From positions 34,742,383 through 34,806,382 of the forward strand of contig CM067546.1 in assembly GCA_034509755.1 (NCBI GenBank): 64,000 bases of DNA, read 5' to 3'. The notes beneath the pieces were generated by a model. It searched no databases, had not been told where the DNA came from, and saw nothing but the letters and a program-made list of their open reading frames with translations. The translations under genes and the position numbers were made by a program. Positions 11,352-22,508 of this stretch are shown here, piece after piece. How positions within the stretch are numbered: the first letter of the stretch is position 1; every line of letters starts with the position of its first letter. This stretch comes from Anisodus tanguticus. Lineage: Eukaryota; Streptophyta; Magnoliopsida; Solanales; Solanaceae.

Positions 11352-12312
11352 CTCCTAGCTTCAACCATGTTGCTTTACTTCTTTGCTGGAGATATATTTC
11401 AGCCATATAAGATACATGTCTAAACTTCTGATGCATTTCATTCTCTTGCTTCTGCAATGCTTGGTCCCCAAGATTCATGTGTAGGGCTCTCTGAATCAGC
11501 TCTAAGGACTCCCTTGCTGCATTCACTTTACCAACTATGCTACTAGTATTTTCTCCGTTTAACTCTCTTAACCTTCTCTTCAAAATTTTGAGTTTCATGA
11601 GAACCTGAAACATACTACAACCATCTATCTGTTGAGACCAAACTTCCTTCACTTTTGTCAGGAACAAAGGGTGCTTTGACCATGTATTACAGAAATTGAA
11701 AGTCTTTCTCTTGGGGAAAGGAGCATTAGCCAGTTTGATACTTACTGGACAATGATCACTGATTCCCTCAGGAAGGAATGTAGCTGTATACACTGGCATA
11801 TTATCTAATCAATTCCAATTGATAAAGACCCAATCAATCTTGGAGAATATCCTCTCCTCTTCATCTTTGTCATTCCATGTATATCTGCTCCCATGTGGAG
11901 GCATTTCTATCAACTCAATTTTTTTCACACATTCATGAAAATCCACTTCTCCCCTAGTAATAGGATTTCCTCCCATTCTATCATCCATGGTCAGTACTGA
12001 GTTGAAATCTCCCAAAAGCATGCAAGGAATAGTACAACTCTGCCACACAGTGTTGATATAACTCCATAGATCCTTCCTCTCATCCCTACTATTGAATGCA
12101 TAAACAACAGTGAGGAGGAAACATTTTTTACCTGTCACATGATTCACCTTACAAGTGATAACTTGTGTTGTCTTGCTTATTATATCTATCTGATAGTAGT
12201 CTGGTCTCCAAGTGAGCCAGATACTCCCATTATAATGCTTGTCCAGGTTGGTTACATATTCCCATCCAGTAAACATATTTTTTGCCACTTTTTCTATATT
12301 ATTAACTTTCAC
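11338..12312 (-). pseudogene. LINE-1 AP-type endonuclease and linker, N-truncated
   Basis: The minus-strand frames 11809-12312 and 11338-11799 give the second half of an exonuclease-endonuclease-phosphatase domain: the GDFN motif in CMLLGDFNSVLTMDDR, RYTWND, then the SDHCPVSIKL catalytic His region after a frame break at about 11800. This is followed by the helical linker before the RT. The first catalytic residues (usual N-terminal half) are missing because the LINE ends where Copia-2 begins. The domain would nick target DNA to start retrotransposition. Confidence 0.82.
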
Positions 12313-12314
12313 CT

Positions 12315-12581
12315 TGTTCTCTAACTAAAAGATATGACATATGAACTGTTTGCTTGACTGTTTCATTGATGTAGAGTCTTTTATATACAAGAATGTAATC
12401 TAGAGTTATGGATAAACCTAATCTCTAAAATCAAGCTAAATCAATCTCTAAGATTAAGCTAAATCAAATCATAATCATAATCATTGATTTCGTGCTGATT
12501 ATGATTACTAAAATCAAGCTAAGGCTATCTTAATTTATTACAAGAATATACATCAGATATACAACAAATTCTATTCTAATA
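12315..12581 (-). repeat. Copia-2 3' LTR
   Basis: About 267 bases; on the minus strand it runs from TATTAGAATAG (probably a mutated TGTTAG) to AGAGAACA. It is preceded by a purine-rich taaagggg tract just after the RNase H stop. It contains a direct repeat of a block like aaatcaagctaaatcaatct (about 12425-12525). The junction with LINE-1 is at 12314/12315. Confidence 0.7.
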
Positions 12582-12592
12582 TACCCCTTTAG

Positions 12593-14392
12593 TCAAAACG
12601 GGTACTTGAGATTATCTCGAAAGTCATCAAAGAGTTGCAGTGGGAGTCCTTTGGTGAAAATATCGGCAATTTGATAGCGTGATGGAACATGTAGGACGCG
12701 TACTTGACCTCGAGCGACTTTCTCACGTACGAAGTGTATATCCATTTCAATATGTTTAGTGCGTTGATGTTGAACTGGGTTGTCGGAAAGATAAACCGCA
12801 CTAACATTGTCACAATAGACCCATGTGGCTTTCGTCACTGGACAGTGAAGTTCCAGGAGTAGGTTTCGAATCCAGCAGGATTCTGATACGACATTAGCCA
12901 CCTCGCGGTATTCTGCTTCAGCGCTGGATCGGGATAAGGTAGGTTGCCGTTTCGCAGACCAGGATATCAAGTTATCTCCAAGGTAAACACAGTAATCAGA
13001 GGTTGATCGTCTAGTATCCGGACATCCACCCCAATCTGCATCAGTGTATGAGATGACTTTATTAATTGAAGAGGGGTAAATGTGAAGTCCGAATTCAAGT
13101 GTACCCTGAATGTATCGAATGATACGCTTCAATGCATGCATGTGTTGAGTTCTTGGGTCATGCATAAATAAGCGTACTTGTTGAACCGCATAAGAGATAT
13201 CGGGTCTTGTGAAAGTCATGTATTGCAATGTGCTGGCAAGACTACGATATTCAGTCGAATCATGATAGGGATTGCCTGAAGAGATGCTTAGTTTTGCTTT
13301 TGTGTCCACCAGTGTAGGGGATGGTTTGCAGGAAGACATGTCGGCCCGCTCAATAATCTCCTCCGCATATTTCTTTTGTGAAAGAAATAATCCTCCTGAA
13401 TGTCGGGTGACAGATATACCCAAAAAATAGCTTAGTGGACCCAAATCTTTCATAGCAAATTCAGAGCCCAGTTTAGACATAATGAATTGTCGAAGAGCAT
13501 CTGATGAAGTGGCTAGGATGATATCATCCACATAAAGAAGAATATATGCCATATCTTTGCCTCGACGATAAATAAATAAAGAATGGTCCGAAATGCTGTG
13601 AGAGAATCCCAACGTTGCCACATAATCTGCAAAACGCTGGTACCAAGTGCGAGGGGCCTGTTTAAGGCCATATGGGGATTTCTTGAGCAAGCACACATAA
13701 TCAGGGTGTTGAGGGTCACGAAAACCAGGTGGCTGGTACATATAGACAGTTTCATTGAGATGCCCATGTAAGAATGCATTTTTGACATCTAGCTGAGTGA
13801 GACACCAAGATTTTGATAGTGCAATGCTAAGTACTGTCTGTATAGTAGCCGGTTTGACCACTAGACTGAATGTTTCTCCGCAATCTACACCAGTTTGTTG
13901 TCCTGCACCATCACCTACAAGTCTAGCTTTATGCCTTTCAAAAGACCCGTCAGATTTCTTCTTATGCCTGAAAATCCACAAACTTCGATTCGATGGTCGT
14001 GGCACCAAGTCCCACGTCTTATTTTGAATAAGAACATCGTATTCATATTTCATGGCCATTTTCCAGTTATGATCGTTTAATGCATTAATGGGATTTGTGG
14101 GCAAAGGAGAAATGAAATTAGTTGTATGAAGATTGAAGAGTCTTCTGGGTTTAAAAATTCCATGTTGGGATCTTGTTTTTATTTGTGGGGATGAGGGAGG
14201 ATTTATTTGTAGACTTGATTGGGTAGGTTGTTGAGTTATTATAAGCTGAGGTAGTACATAATCATTGCCGCCACTGCCTGTTGGTGATTGGATGGGAGTA
14301 GGTTGGGTGGACTCAGCTTGTGTAGGAATTGGATTTTCCTGTTGTTGTTGGACCGATTCATTAGAAGAAGAATGAGTCGGTAGCTGATGCAC
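12593..14392 (-). CDS. Copia-2 RT-RNase H, 599-residue open frame
   Basis: The frame starts within the variable linker after integrase (Gln/Pro/Ser/Thr-rich), then reads the copia RT: KTWDLVPRPSN, SFERHKARLVGDG, LDVKNAFLHGHLNETVYM, YGLKQAPRTWYQRF and LLYVDDIILATSSD (catalytic YVDD). RNase H follows with YTDADWGGCPDTRRST, SRSSAEAEYREVAN, VYCDNVSAVYLS and ADIFTKGLPLQLF. It ends just before the polypurine tract. The family usually has an Arg/Trp/Val pattern at WVFRHK, here WIFRHK, and LVGDGAGQ for LVANG, so some decay is present. It would copy RNA to DNA in the particle. Confidence 0.88.
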   Translation of the reverse strand: MHQLPTHSSSNESVQQQQENPIPTQAESTQPTPIQSPTGSGGNDYVLPQLIITQQPTQSSLQINPPSSPQIKTRSQHGIFKPRRLFNLHTTNFISPLPTNPINALNDHNWKMAMKYEYDVLIQNKTWDLVPRPSNRSLWIFRHKKKSDGSFERHKARLVGDGAGQQTGVDCGETFSLVVKPATIQTVLSIALSKSWCLTQLDVKNAFLHGHLNETVYMYQPPGFRDPQHPDYVCLLKKSPYGLKQAPRTWYQRFADYVATLGFSHSISDHSLFIYRRGKDMAYILLYVDDIILATSSDALRQFIMSKLGSEFAMKDLGPLSYFLGISVTRHSGGLFLSQKKYAEEIIERADMSSCKPSPTLVDTKAKLSISSGNPYHDSTEYRSLASTLQYMTFTRPDISYAVQQVRLFMHDPRTQHMHALKRIIRYIQGTLEFGLHIYPSSINKVISYTDADWGGCPDTRRSTSDYCVYLGDNLISWSAKRQPTLSRSSAEAEYREVANVVSESCWIRNLLLELHCPVTKATWVYCDNVSAVYLSDNPVQHQRTKHIEMDIHFVREKVARGQVRVLHVPSRYQIADIFTKGLPLQLFDDFRDNLKYPF

Positions 14393-15640
14393 CTGTGGGG
14401 GGAGGATGTAGGTTGTAGCAGATGTGGGGGAGTTAGAAAACCTATATCCAAAAACTCATAGGTGGATGGATTAGAGGCGTGTAGTTTGGAGAAAGGAAAT
14501 ATATTTTCATCAAAAATGACATGCCTTGAAATAATTATTTTTCGACTCGATAAATCATAACACTTGTAACATCTATGATTTGCAGGGTATCCCAAAAAAA
14601 CACAAGGTGTTGATCTAGCTTGCAATTTATGTCTACATGTTGAAGGAATTAAGGGATAGCAAAGACATCCAAAGACCCGGTGATGGGAATACGACGGATC
14701 TTTCTGGTAGAGAATTTTTGTGGGTGTTTGATATGCAAGCTTTTTGTTGGGAATTATATTTAGCAAATATGTAGCAATTTGTAATGCATGATTCCAGAAT
14801 GTAGGAGGTAGAGAGGCATGAGTGGGGAGAGTTCGGGTGATATTGTTTATGGTTCGAATTTTCCTTTCGACTTTTCCATTTTAGGAAGATGTATGAGGAC
14901 ATGAAAAACGAAATCTCCTTCCATGTGATTCACAAAATTTATGAAAGGACACATTGTTGTATTTTCTCCCATTGTCGGATTGGAAACATTTAATTACCCT
15001 TTCAAATTGTGTTTTGATGTATTTATAAAATGTTATGAATATGGAGTAGACTTGAGATTTATTGGCAATTGGAAAAAGCCATAGGAAATTTTGTAAAGTC
15101 ATCAAGAAATAACACATAATAACGATGACTACCTGAACTCAAGATAGGTGATGACCAAAGGTCACTATGCACAATATCAAATGACGAAGAGGTTAGAGAT
15201 GGCGAGTCATAAAAAGGCAGTTTGACTTGTTTCCCAAAGGAACAAGATTGACAAAAATAATTATCCTGAAGTTTATTTCAAGCAATAAAATTATTCTGGC
15301 GAAGAGAGCTTAGAACAATAGCTCCCGGATGTCCTAAACGACTATGCCATAATTCGGGAGATAAAGCTGCAAAGGTAGAAGGTGTTGATATTCCAAATTG
15401 AGGTGTTGTTGTTATTGGATATAGGTCACCCATGCTGTTACACCTCATTAAAAGCTTCCCCGTATGAAAATCATCCACATAAAATCCGAAAGGATTAAAG
15501 TTAGCAGACACATAATTATCAACGGTAAATTTTGAACAGAAACAAGGTTTTTAATTAATTGCGGGGCATATAGAACTTTTTGCAATTTTAAAGGTGGATG
15601 GGGTTTAGGTAAAGATGCATTTCCACAACTAAGAAATCCC
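14239..15640 (-). pseudogene. Copia-2 integrase and pre-integrase, several frames
   Basis: Minus-strand fragments in order: LWHSRLGHPGAIVLSSL (pre-integrase His motif) at 15278-15511; FSCPHTSS with CFQSDNGRKYNN (core Asp) at 14881-15117; the KVERKIRTINNITR region near 14850; then YQKDPSYSHHRVFGCLCYPL and CVFLGYPANHRCYKCYDL (integrase C-terminal GKGY-like zone) at 14239-14766. The pieces lie in different frames. At the right edge, the NLVSV and upstream linker (about 15512-15640) is still readable before similarity to this element stops. Confidence 0.8.
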
Positions 15641-15649
15641 TTTAATTCT

Positions 15650-16275
15650 CAAAACTTGAAGACTATCGAGTGTTGGAATTGCAGGAAGCCTAGGCACTAT
15701 AAAAATCAGTGCAAAAGTGCACCGAAGAATCAAGAAGGGAAGGTAGAAGCAAACATTACTTCCACAAATGATGCATTAATATGTTCTTTGAGAGAGCAAG
15801 CAAGAGTCTTGGGTATTAGACTCTGTAGCATCATTCCATGCCACTTCACAGAGAGAACTCTTTGAGAAATGTCCTTGGAAACCTTGGTAAAGTCTACCTT
15901 GGTAATGAACAATCTTGCGAGATTGTTGGCAAATGTATCGTAAAGATTATGTTGAATGGGTCTTTATGGGAACTGAAGGATTGAGGCATATTCCCGACCT
16001 GAGAAAGAACTTAATCTCAGTCGGCCAGTGAAAGCTATACAACAGTCTTTCACGCGATACTTGAAAGATCTCAAAGGGTGCAATGATTATTGCTCGAGAC
16101 TCTTTACTTAATAGCAGAAACACGTTGTTCAATTGCAGTGGCAGCAAACACAGAAAGTTCTACTTTGTGGCACCAGAGACTTGGACACATGAGCGAAAAA
16201 GGAATGAAGGTTATGCACTCGAAAGGAAAACTACCGAGTCTTCAGTCAATTGATATTGACACGTGTGAATGATGT
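15650..16275 (+). pseudogene. Copia-3 zinc knuckle, protease and pre-integrase, frameshifted
   Basis: IECWNCRKPRHYKNQC is a CX2CX4HX4C knuckle with Gly replaced by Arg before the His. In a second frame at about 15808-15865 the protease reads SWVLDSVASFHATSQ; families like this normally have DSGAS, so the active-site Gly is changed to Val. The linker DLRKNLISVGQ (about 15998-16030) and pre-integrase LWHQRLGHMSEKGMK (16168-16215) follow. Multiple frame changes show that it is non-functional. Confidence 0.75.
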
Positions 16276-17217
16276 ATTTTCGGAAAGCAGAAAAGAGTTA
16301 GATTTCAAACAGGGATTAGGCCCCCAAAGCAGGAAAAACTTGAACTTGTTCACTTTGATGTTTGGGGACCAACAACTGTCTCATCCATCGGTGGGAAACA
16401 ATACTTTGTGACTTTTATTAATGATCACTCGAGAAAAGTATGGGTTTACCTTTTGAAATACAACTCAGAAGTATTTGAAGCTTTCAAGATTTGGAAAGCG
16501 ATGATTGAAAATGAGACAAGGTTGAAGATAAAGAAGCTCATAATCGACAATGGTGGTGAACATGAAGACACCAAATTCAAGAAGTTCTGCTATGAGCACG
16601 GGATCAGAATGGAGAGAACCGTGCTTGGTATGCCTCAACACAACAGTGTAGCTGAGCGTAAGAACCGGACGTTGACAGAGAGAGCCAGAAGCTTGCGGGT
16701 ACAGTTAGGCCTGCCAAAGCAGTTCTGGGCAGAAGTAGTCAACACAACAACTTACTTGATCAACCGAGGTCCATCGGTACCATTAGAGCATAGAATACCA
16801 GAAAAGGTATGGAGCGGAAAAGAGATAAAACTCTCACATCTTAGAGTTTTCGGTTGTGTAGCATATGTGCATATCAGTGATGCACAAAGAAATAAACTTG
16901 ATCCAAAATCAAAGAAATGCACTTTCATTGGTTATGGTGAAGATGAGTTTGGCTAACGCTTATGGGATGATGAAAATAAAAAGATGATCCGCAGCAGAGA
17001 TGTAATCTTCAACGGACGAGTGATGTATAAGGACATGCATAACATAGTTGCCAGTGACTCAGAACAGAGTGAGCCAGTGTATGCAGAGGTGGATGATGTC
17101 CCAGAAAGTCTTACGGAGCAGATAGTTGACATTCCTCAGTTTGGGGAATCAATTGATCAGAACACCGAGAACGTTAGTCTGATACAACACAATCTTCTGC
17201 TCCAATTCCAGAACTGA
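16276..17217 (+). pseudogene. Copia-3 integrase
   Basis: After a stop near 16270 the frame reads FGKQKRVRF, HFDVWGPT, then 16408-16956 FVTFINDHSRKVWVYLL, LIIDNGGEHEDTKF and GMPQHNSVAERKNRTLTERA (DDE-type core), followed by LRVFGCVAYVHI and CTFIGYGEDEFG. A stop at 16954-16956 breaks it from RSRDVIFNGRVMYKD and a Glu/Ser-rich linker ending at 17217. The core residues are present but flanking stops make it inactive. Confidence 0.83.
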
Positions 17218-17391
17218 GAAGGAGTTCTCGGCCTCATGTACCTAAAATAAGGTATATGAACTATATGTTGTTAACAAAGATGGTGATGATTGATAACTTC
17301 AGTTGGCTTGCTAGACTGACAAACCGAAGTAGGGCTGCTGCATCTATCAAAGTGTGAAGACAGATTGAAATCAGTCTTCAAGTGGGAGGAT

Positions 17392-18005
17392 TGTTGGGTT
17401 TGGGGTATTGTTGGGATCCACCCATGTGAAAGAAAATGATGGAGAAAACATCATGATGACCACTGGGTCCCACGCTCATGATGAAAGGAGAAAGTAGCAA
17501 TTGAGAATTGGGCACTTTCGGCCGAGTGCATTTTGCCCTTCAATTTGATTGGTTGAAGGCTTGGCAAACTTGCCTATAAATAGAGCCCTCTTCCTTGTCA
17601 TTCTACACACCAAAAAATACAATACACACCAACACAAAGAGAAATACTCTTAGTGAAAAGCTTAAGCAATAGAAGCTTTTGAGAGAATATTTTTGGGTGA
17701 GAAAAATTTCTTGGGTGTAATTGGGATTGGGGTTGAGAGGTTGAGTGTTGTAAACACTTTGTAATATTTCTCCCTTAATAATATAGCTACAGCAGCCCGG
17801 AGACGTAGGCAAAATTGGCCGAACTCCGTTATCAATTGTGTGTGTTATTTGTTCTTCGCTTAAGTAGGTTCTGTCTAAGGAGGTTGGAATTTAAGTGGTT
17901 CATCTGTGACCCTCCAGTCTTTCCTGGGAATCTGCTTAGAAAGGTGGTTATGTCTAGGAGACTGTCTGGATCTATCCTGTGTTGATAGGATCACGGTATT
18001 TAACA
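17392..18005 (+). repeat. Copia-3 3' LTR
   Basis: It begins TGTTGGGTTTGGGG directly after the purine tract and ends at an inverted TTTAACA near 18005. Inside are a TATA box (17575-17583), a likely polyadenylation-type segment near 17760-17790, and two related blocks containing cagtctttcctg (about 17918 and 18007), the second just past the proposed end. The outer border is therefore uncertain by some tens of bases. Confidence 0.65.
17575..17583 (+). promoter_or_regulatory. LTR TATA box
   Basis: TATAAATAG inside the Copia-3 LTR, about 185 bases from its start, preceded by a ttggcaaacttgcc context. This position and sequence are usual for the U3 promoter of plant LTRs. Confidence 0.6.
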
Positions 18006-19280
18006 GTCTTTCCTGAGAATCATCTAGTTGGTATATTCCCATAAATCTGGCGAAAAGGAAATTAAGTTGGTAAATTTCCTAATAAATTGTTGAATAAATA
18101 GAGTACAAAACTCTAATTATCTCAAGAAGAAAATAAAACACACTCTAAAGAGAACTCACAAAACTCTTACTTTACAAAACCTTTCTTATTTAGCAAATAA
18201 CTTTGTTTTTCTTTTGGATGAATTACAAGGCTTAAGGACTTGAGTATTTATAGAAATCCAAATGAAATCTACACCACACACATAATTAAACGAAATTTAA
18301 TCACTACCACACAACCACATTAATTAAACTAATTTAATCACTACCACACAATGTGACATTGATTCTTAACATATCCTTCAAGCATTTAGTACCAAGAGTT
18401 CATAATTAGAGTTGTAAATGAATATAGCGCTTCACACAACACTCAAATTGGCACGTATAAGCTCTTATTCACTCGTTTATTACACGAATCAAGCTCGAGT
18501 TCCCTCTAAACCTCCACTGAATAATTCCAGTTCATAGAAGTTCTGGTCAATGTTAATGTTCACAAATGGTTGTTTATATTAACATCAGAAGCATAAATTT
18601 GCCCGCGTGAGTTTTGCGTGGAGGATTGTATCTAGTTAACGATCAGCGTAAGAATAGTATAATTATGGCGAATTAACCTCAGAAATATAACAGTCCTAAT
18701 GTTTCCTTCACAAATACACAGCAGACAACAGAACATTGCATGCTTCGGCTCTCCTCGTCTCCCTCTTGTCTATCCTTCGTCAACATCCTCCCACATTTGG
18801 TCCGCGAATCCATTGCCCGCTATACCTCTCAACCTCAGTATTCTTCTTCCTCTTGCCTTCTCCATAGGCACCCCGTCTCCTTCTTTGGCACTCTCCTTAA
18901 ATGTTTTTGGCATTTCAATCTCCCTTCTCCCTTAACCCCCCATCCAATTTCTCCTTTCACTTTCTGAATTAAAGATATAACGTCTTAGATTTGGAATTAT
19001 GCCTCTAATTAAACTTCTTTTTGTTGATCAGTTATATTTCTAATTAAACTAAACCTCACAAAACCTGATAGTGTGTATATATTCCTAGCAAGAGGAGGCA
19101 AAAGTTCTTGTCTTATAAAATTTTCTACCCCTAGCTGGTCACTTTTACACCTTAAAAATATAGCAATAGTAGTCACTCCCAAAGTAAAAGAGTAAAATCT
19201 AGAGCAAATGAAGCTTCAACGTAAACTTGTAAGGAGCTTGAATCCGATTTTCGTTAGATATCCTGAGCCTAGTTTTAGCT

Positions 19281-19326
19281 TGAGCTATGAAAACCAAGAT
19301 TGAGCTATGAAAACCAAGATTGAGCT
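19281..19326. repeat. 20-bp direct tandem duplication
   Basis: Two exact 20-base copies (tgagctatgaaaaccaagat) stand side by side at 19281-19300 and 19301-19320, followed by the first six bases of a third. Probably replication slippage. Confidence 0.85.
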
Positions 19327-19867
19327 GAGGATGTTATAAGCCAGCTTCAATAAAATCCTATCAAACTCTAAATATCTAAAGCTTCAGCTTATTTAGAACT
19401 CTATTAGGAACTAGCTTTAAATTTTGGATAGGTCAAGACAATTGTGTAGAGGCTTTGGTTACAATTAACAAGGGCAAACCACATCAATTGGGATATGGAA
19501 AGATAGTAAAATAACTCGAGAATATCTCCTCTCAAATAATTCTTGACACACCAATCAATGTCAGCTTTTTATCTATCTCACATTTTCACAATTTCTTTTA
19601 CTCTCCCAAAGTAAGTCATCAACACGCAGGCCCAACTCAGAGGATGAGGACAGGTAGTATTCAGTATAGCAGGATCTGGCATCACCAACTTAGTGTTGCA
19701 CGATTTGCTACCTTCAGATGCCGGATCTTGACTTCTATTGAAAGAAGATTTTTCATTGCAAACCTTGTAAAGAAAGTCTCTTATTATGCAATCTATCAAT
19801 CGTGTATATCAATTCACCTTATTATGTTATAGACAATGCAAGGATCCTCCAGTCACTACCACATCAC

Positions 19868-20266
19868 AAGGGTGTGTTTGTTATGGCAAAAATATTTTTG
19901 AATACCTGTACTGAACATCTTGATGGAAGGAGTATCCACAGGCTTAAAATGTGTGTTTGGTATGGCAGAAAATATTTTCAGAGGATTAGTTATTTTCTGA
20001 TATTTTATATTTCAGGGAAAATATTTTGCACCAAAAGAGGGAAAATGACTATCATCACTTTAGGTTCATATCTTTGCCTCAAACCAACACTTGGACATTG
20101 ACATCTTTAGCATTCAAAAGTTTCATCAGAACAGTATCCAATTTGCTCATATTAATATTAATCTTTATTATAATTTCCACTCTCTGGCCAAACACCGGAA
20201 AACATCTTTCATGAAAATATTTTCAAAAAATAAGTCGTCAAGTGTCTCACCAAATACACCTGAAGT
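19868..20266. mobile_element. Possible MITE with degenerate inverted ends
   Basis: The left end gggtgtgtttgttatggc and the right end, reverse complemented (aggtgtatttggtgagaca), are related. The segment contains gtgtttggtatggcagaaaatattttc, a phrase that recurs near 48830, 49880 and 50120. No clear target duplication is visible, so this is tentative. Confidence 0.4.
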
Positions 20267-22508
20267 GTTAAGTACTAGGGTCAGATTCCTTTGATGTCCC
20301 TCCGAAATTCTTTTTGCTTCACATGATTTTCTTTTCCCATTTGAAGGTTTACAAGGCTAAGCGTGTCGCATCAATAAAGATGATGGATAATGGCTTTGAG
20401 GAGAAAGCAGAAACTGAAAATGCAACATGAGAGAAAGGGAAGGAATAAAAAGCAGAAAAGAGAGAGTAGCAAAAGATATAGAAGATTGAGATCTCATATA
20501 GCAAAGAGTTTTGTGGGAGCTGCATTTTTCACAAGCGGCTACAAAGGAACGTGTTAATTTCATCACTCATCAGCCAAAAAGGAGAATTTCTACATCCTTC
20601 TTTTTGTCTTACACCATCATAATGTTCAAATTTTTGCTACTGATCTATTGGTCGTGCTTGACAACAGTGGAAGGGATCAACTTTTAGATGAGGGACGTGA
20701 ATCTGCTTGACCCCTTGGGCTGAAAATTATTGCTTATATGTAATTTGGTTTGAAATATTATTTGCATACACTTGGTGAATGTTTTCGGCGAGATGCTATT
20801 GGATGAATCTGGTTGTCAAAATGTGTCTTAAGCCCCTGAAAATGTTCCTAGTTGAGACGTCCGAATATTTACCATTCTCATCTCATAAATTTTGAAGTTC
20901 TAGAGAAATAACGATGTTTTTTAGATGAACTGGTGGTGCATTACGTGCTCGGAAAAAAATTAACGGTAGATGGAAACGAGGTGCCAACTGAGTTTTTACA
21001 GCTTAAGATGAACTTTTTCTGATAGTTCGCATCGCTTATGAATTCGAATATTGACTTCTTAACCTTTTGAATTAAAATTCTGCTCATATAATCAAATCAA
21101 GGCATTACTACTATGTATAAATTATAATTTCAATGGTCTATCATAGTTAAAAAGAATTATTTCTAATTTGAAAGATGCTCCTTTAATTCACATCATCAGG
21201 TGCAAATCTAACATACATCTCATCTGGCACGTGTTGGTGGATGCGTCTAATTTACTACACCTAACACGCATCTTGTGGGCCTCTTCAGGTTAGGCCTGGC
21301 CCAGCTTGCTTGTAGCTGCCGCCTGACCCAATTTGGCCGTCTCATAGTGTCGTCATAGAACGGACCGTCGCCTATCTATCTGGCTTCCTTACTAAATTTG
21401 GCACTAAAAGTTTTTATTTTGTCCTCCTAATGACTGAATCGTGCTAATTAGATTATGTTAATTTCCAATTCTCTGAAGTTGAATGCGTATGCTTTATTTC
21501 ACTCCCTCATGAAACATGAGTTTTTATCCTCAAAAAGTGATGCGGAGTAATTAGCTTAATGCATATGCGGACTCTTAAATTTGTCCGGGTTTTCCATTTT
21601 GTCACCTCAATTAAGCTTTGTTCCTATTGAACCTTTGAACCCGTCCTCAAGTGTGTCTATTAAACACAATCCAATTGACATGACACAAATCACAAGTTTC
21701 ATTTTTTTTAACCTTGCCCGTGAATGTCAAACGCACCCTACGTGGAAAATTTTACCAACTAAAACAACTCACTCCTTGTATTCACACAGATCTTAAGCTC
21801 AACTCTTATGCATATTAATTCAAACCAAGTCCTTACAATTATCCTTTATATCGCTTCATCTGTGTCAAAGTTAAACAAATTTTATAAGTATTTTACACAA
21901 ATTTTACTACCTTAACGCGTTAAACTACACATTAACTTGTCAAACTGAGCCTAGAGCCAACTTGTATGGTCAAGTGTGAATCGCTTTTAAAAATAATTAA
22001 ACATAAAATACATGAATTGTTGACCAATCACGATCTACGATTTTGTGTCGTGACAGAAAAAATAAAAATAAAAAGAATGAAATGTTAGTACATTAATTTG
22101 AGTTTCTAAAGGGTCTTTCAGCTCATTTTTCTCCAAAGAAAGGAGAAGGAAACCAAAAAGAAGGGTAATTAACCTTTGGCAAATGCACAGCAGCTACGTT
22201 TAGCAGCCTACAACTTAGAGATAATTAGTCCATGCATCTTTTCTATTTTTTTTATAGTCTCAAAGTCATCTACTAGGCTATTGCCAAATGATCGTTCACA
22301 GGTCAAACATGCTTTCAAAACAACTAAACCATAAAAATCCACATTACTTTATTGACCGGGAAAATTTCATTAACTCAAAAGTAAGATAACCATGCACTAG
22401 CAGAATTGCAATTAGAATGTAGTTTTCAGTTTTACAAAGAATAAACTATTAGCAAGGTCAAGGAGTGGATAGGATATCTAAATCTGAACTCCACAAATTT
22501 ATGTCATA

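Larger units (their letters stand above)
8952..12314 (-). mobile_element. LINE-1: L1-type non-LTR retrotransposon, 5' part lost
   Basis: In minus-strand order there is an endonuclease domain (11338-12312), a reverse transcriptase (9900-11351) and a C-terminal zf-RVT-like region (9477-9800). The 3' end is marked by a T-rich run on the plus strand at about 8952-8963 (a poly-A tail on the minus strand). The 5' end stops inside the endonuclease at 12314, where the LTR of Copia-2 begins, so Copia-2 inserted into this LINE. I could not identify a target duplication for the LINE. Frame breaks separate the three coding parts. Confidence 0.88.
12315..15640 (-). mobile_element. Copia-2: Ty1/copia element, 5' part truncated
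   Basis: Minus-strand order from the right is pre-integrase, integrase, RT, RNase H, polypurine tract (near 12582-12590) and 3' LTR (12315-12581). The protease, Gag and 5' LTR are missing: similarity stops at about 15640, where a plus-strand copia (Copia-3) begins inside its own Gag. Copia-2 is inserted in LINE-1. The RT-RNase H reading frame is still open for 599 residues, which suggests relatively late damage compared with most elements here. Confidence 0.87.
15641..18005 (+). mobile_element. Copia-3: plus-strand copia fragment lacking RT and RNase H
   Basis: From left to right: Gag zinc knuckle (15660-15720), protease (15800-16020), pre-integrase and integrase (16090-17000), a short post-integrase linker, then at 17221-17391 only the last bases of an element and a purine tract (agtgggagga), followed directly by an LTR (17392-18005). 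The roughly 1.5-2 kb that should encode RT and RNase H is absent. The 5' end is truncated against the truncated 5' end of Copia-2. It belongs to a different copia lineage from Copia-2. Confidence 0.85.
18006..22508. other. 4.5 kb without a recognised gene
   Basis: The 18060-18300 segment resembles transposon leader or LTR sequence (an LTR-like tatttatagaaat at 18247 on the plus strand) but I cannot assign it. A C/T-rich patch at 18730-18960 has no stable reading frame I recognise. The rest (20600-22460) is AT-rich intergenic DNA with short simple repeats. The segment ends at the stop codon of the DRM relic. Confidence 0.5.

Noticed and set aside
18699..18967. Two overlapping plus-strand frames rich in Ser and Leu
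   Set aside because: C/T-rich DNA gives Ser/Leu/Pro in all frames; no family is recognised and no splice signals flank them.
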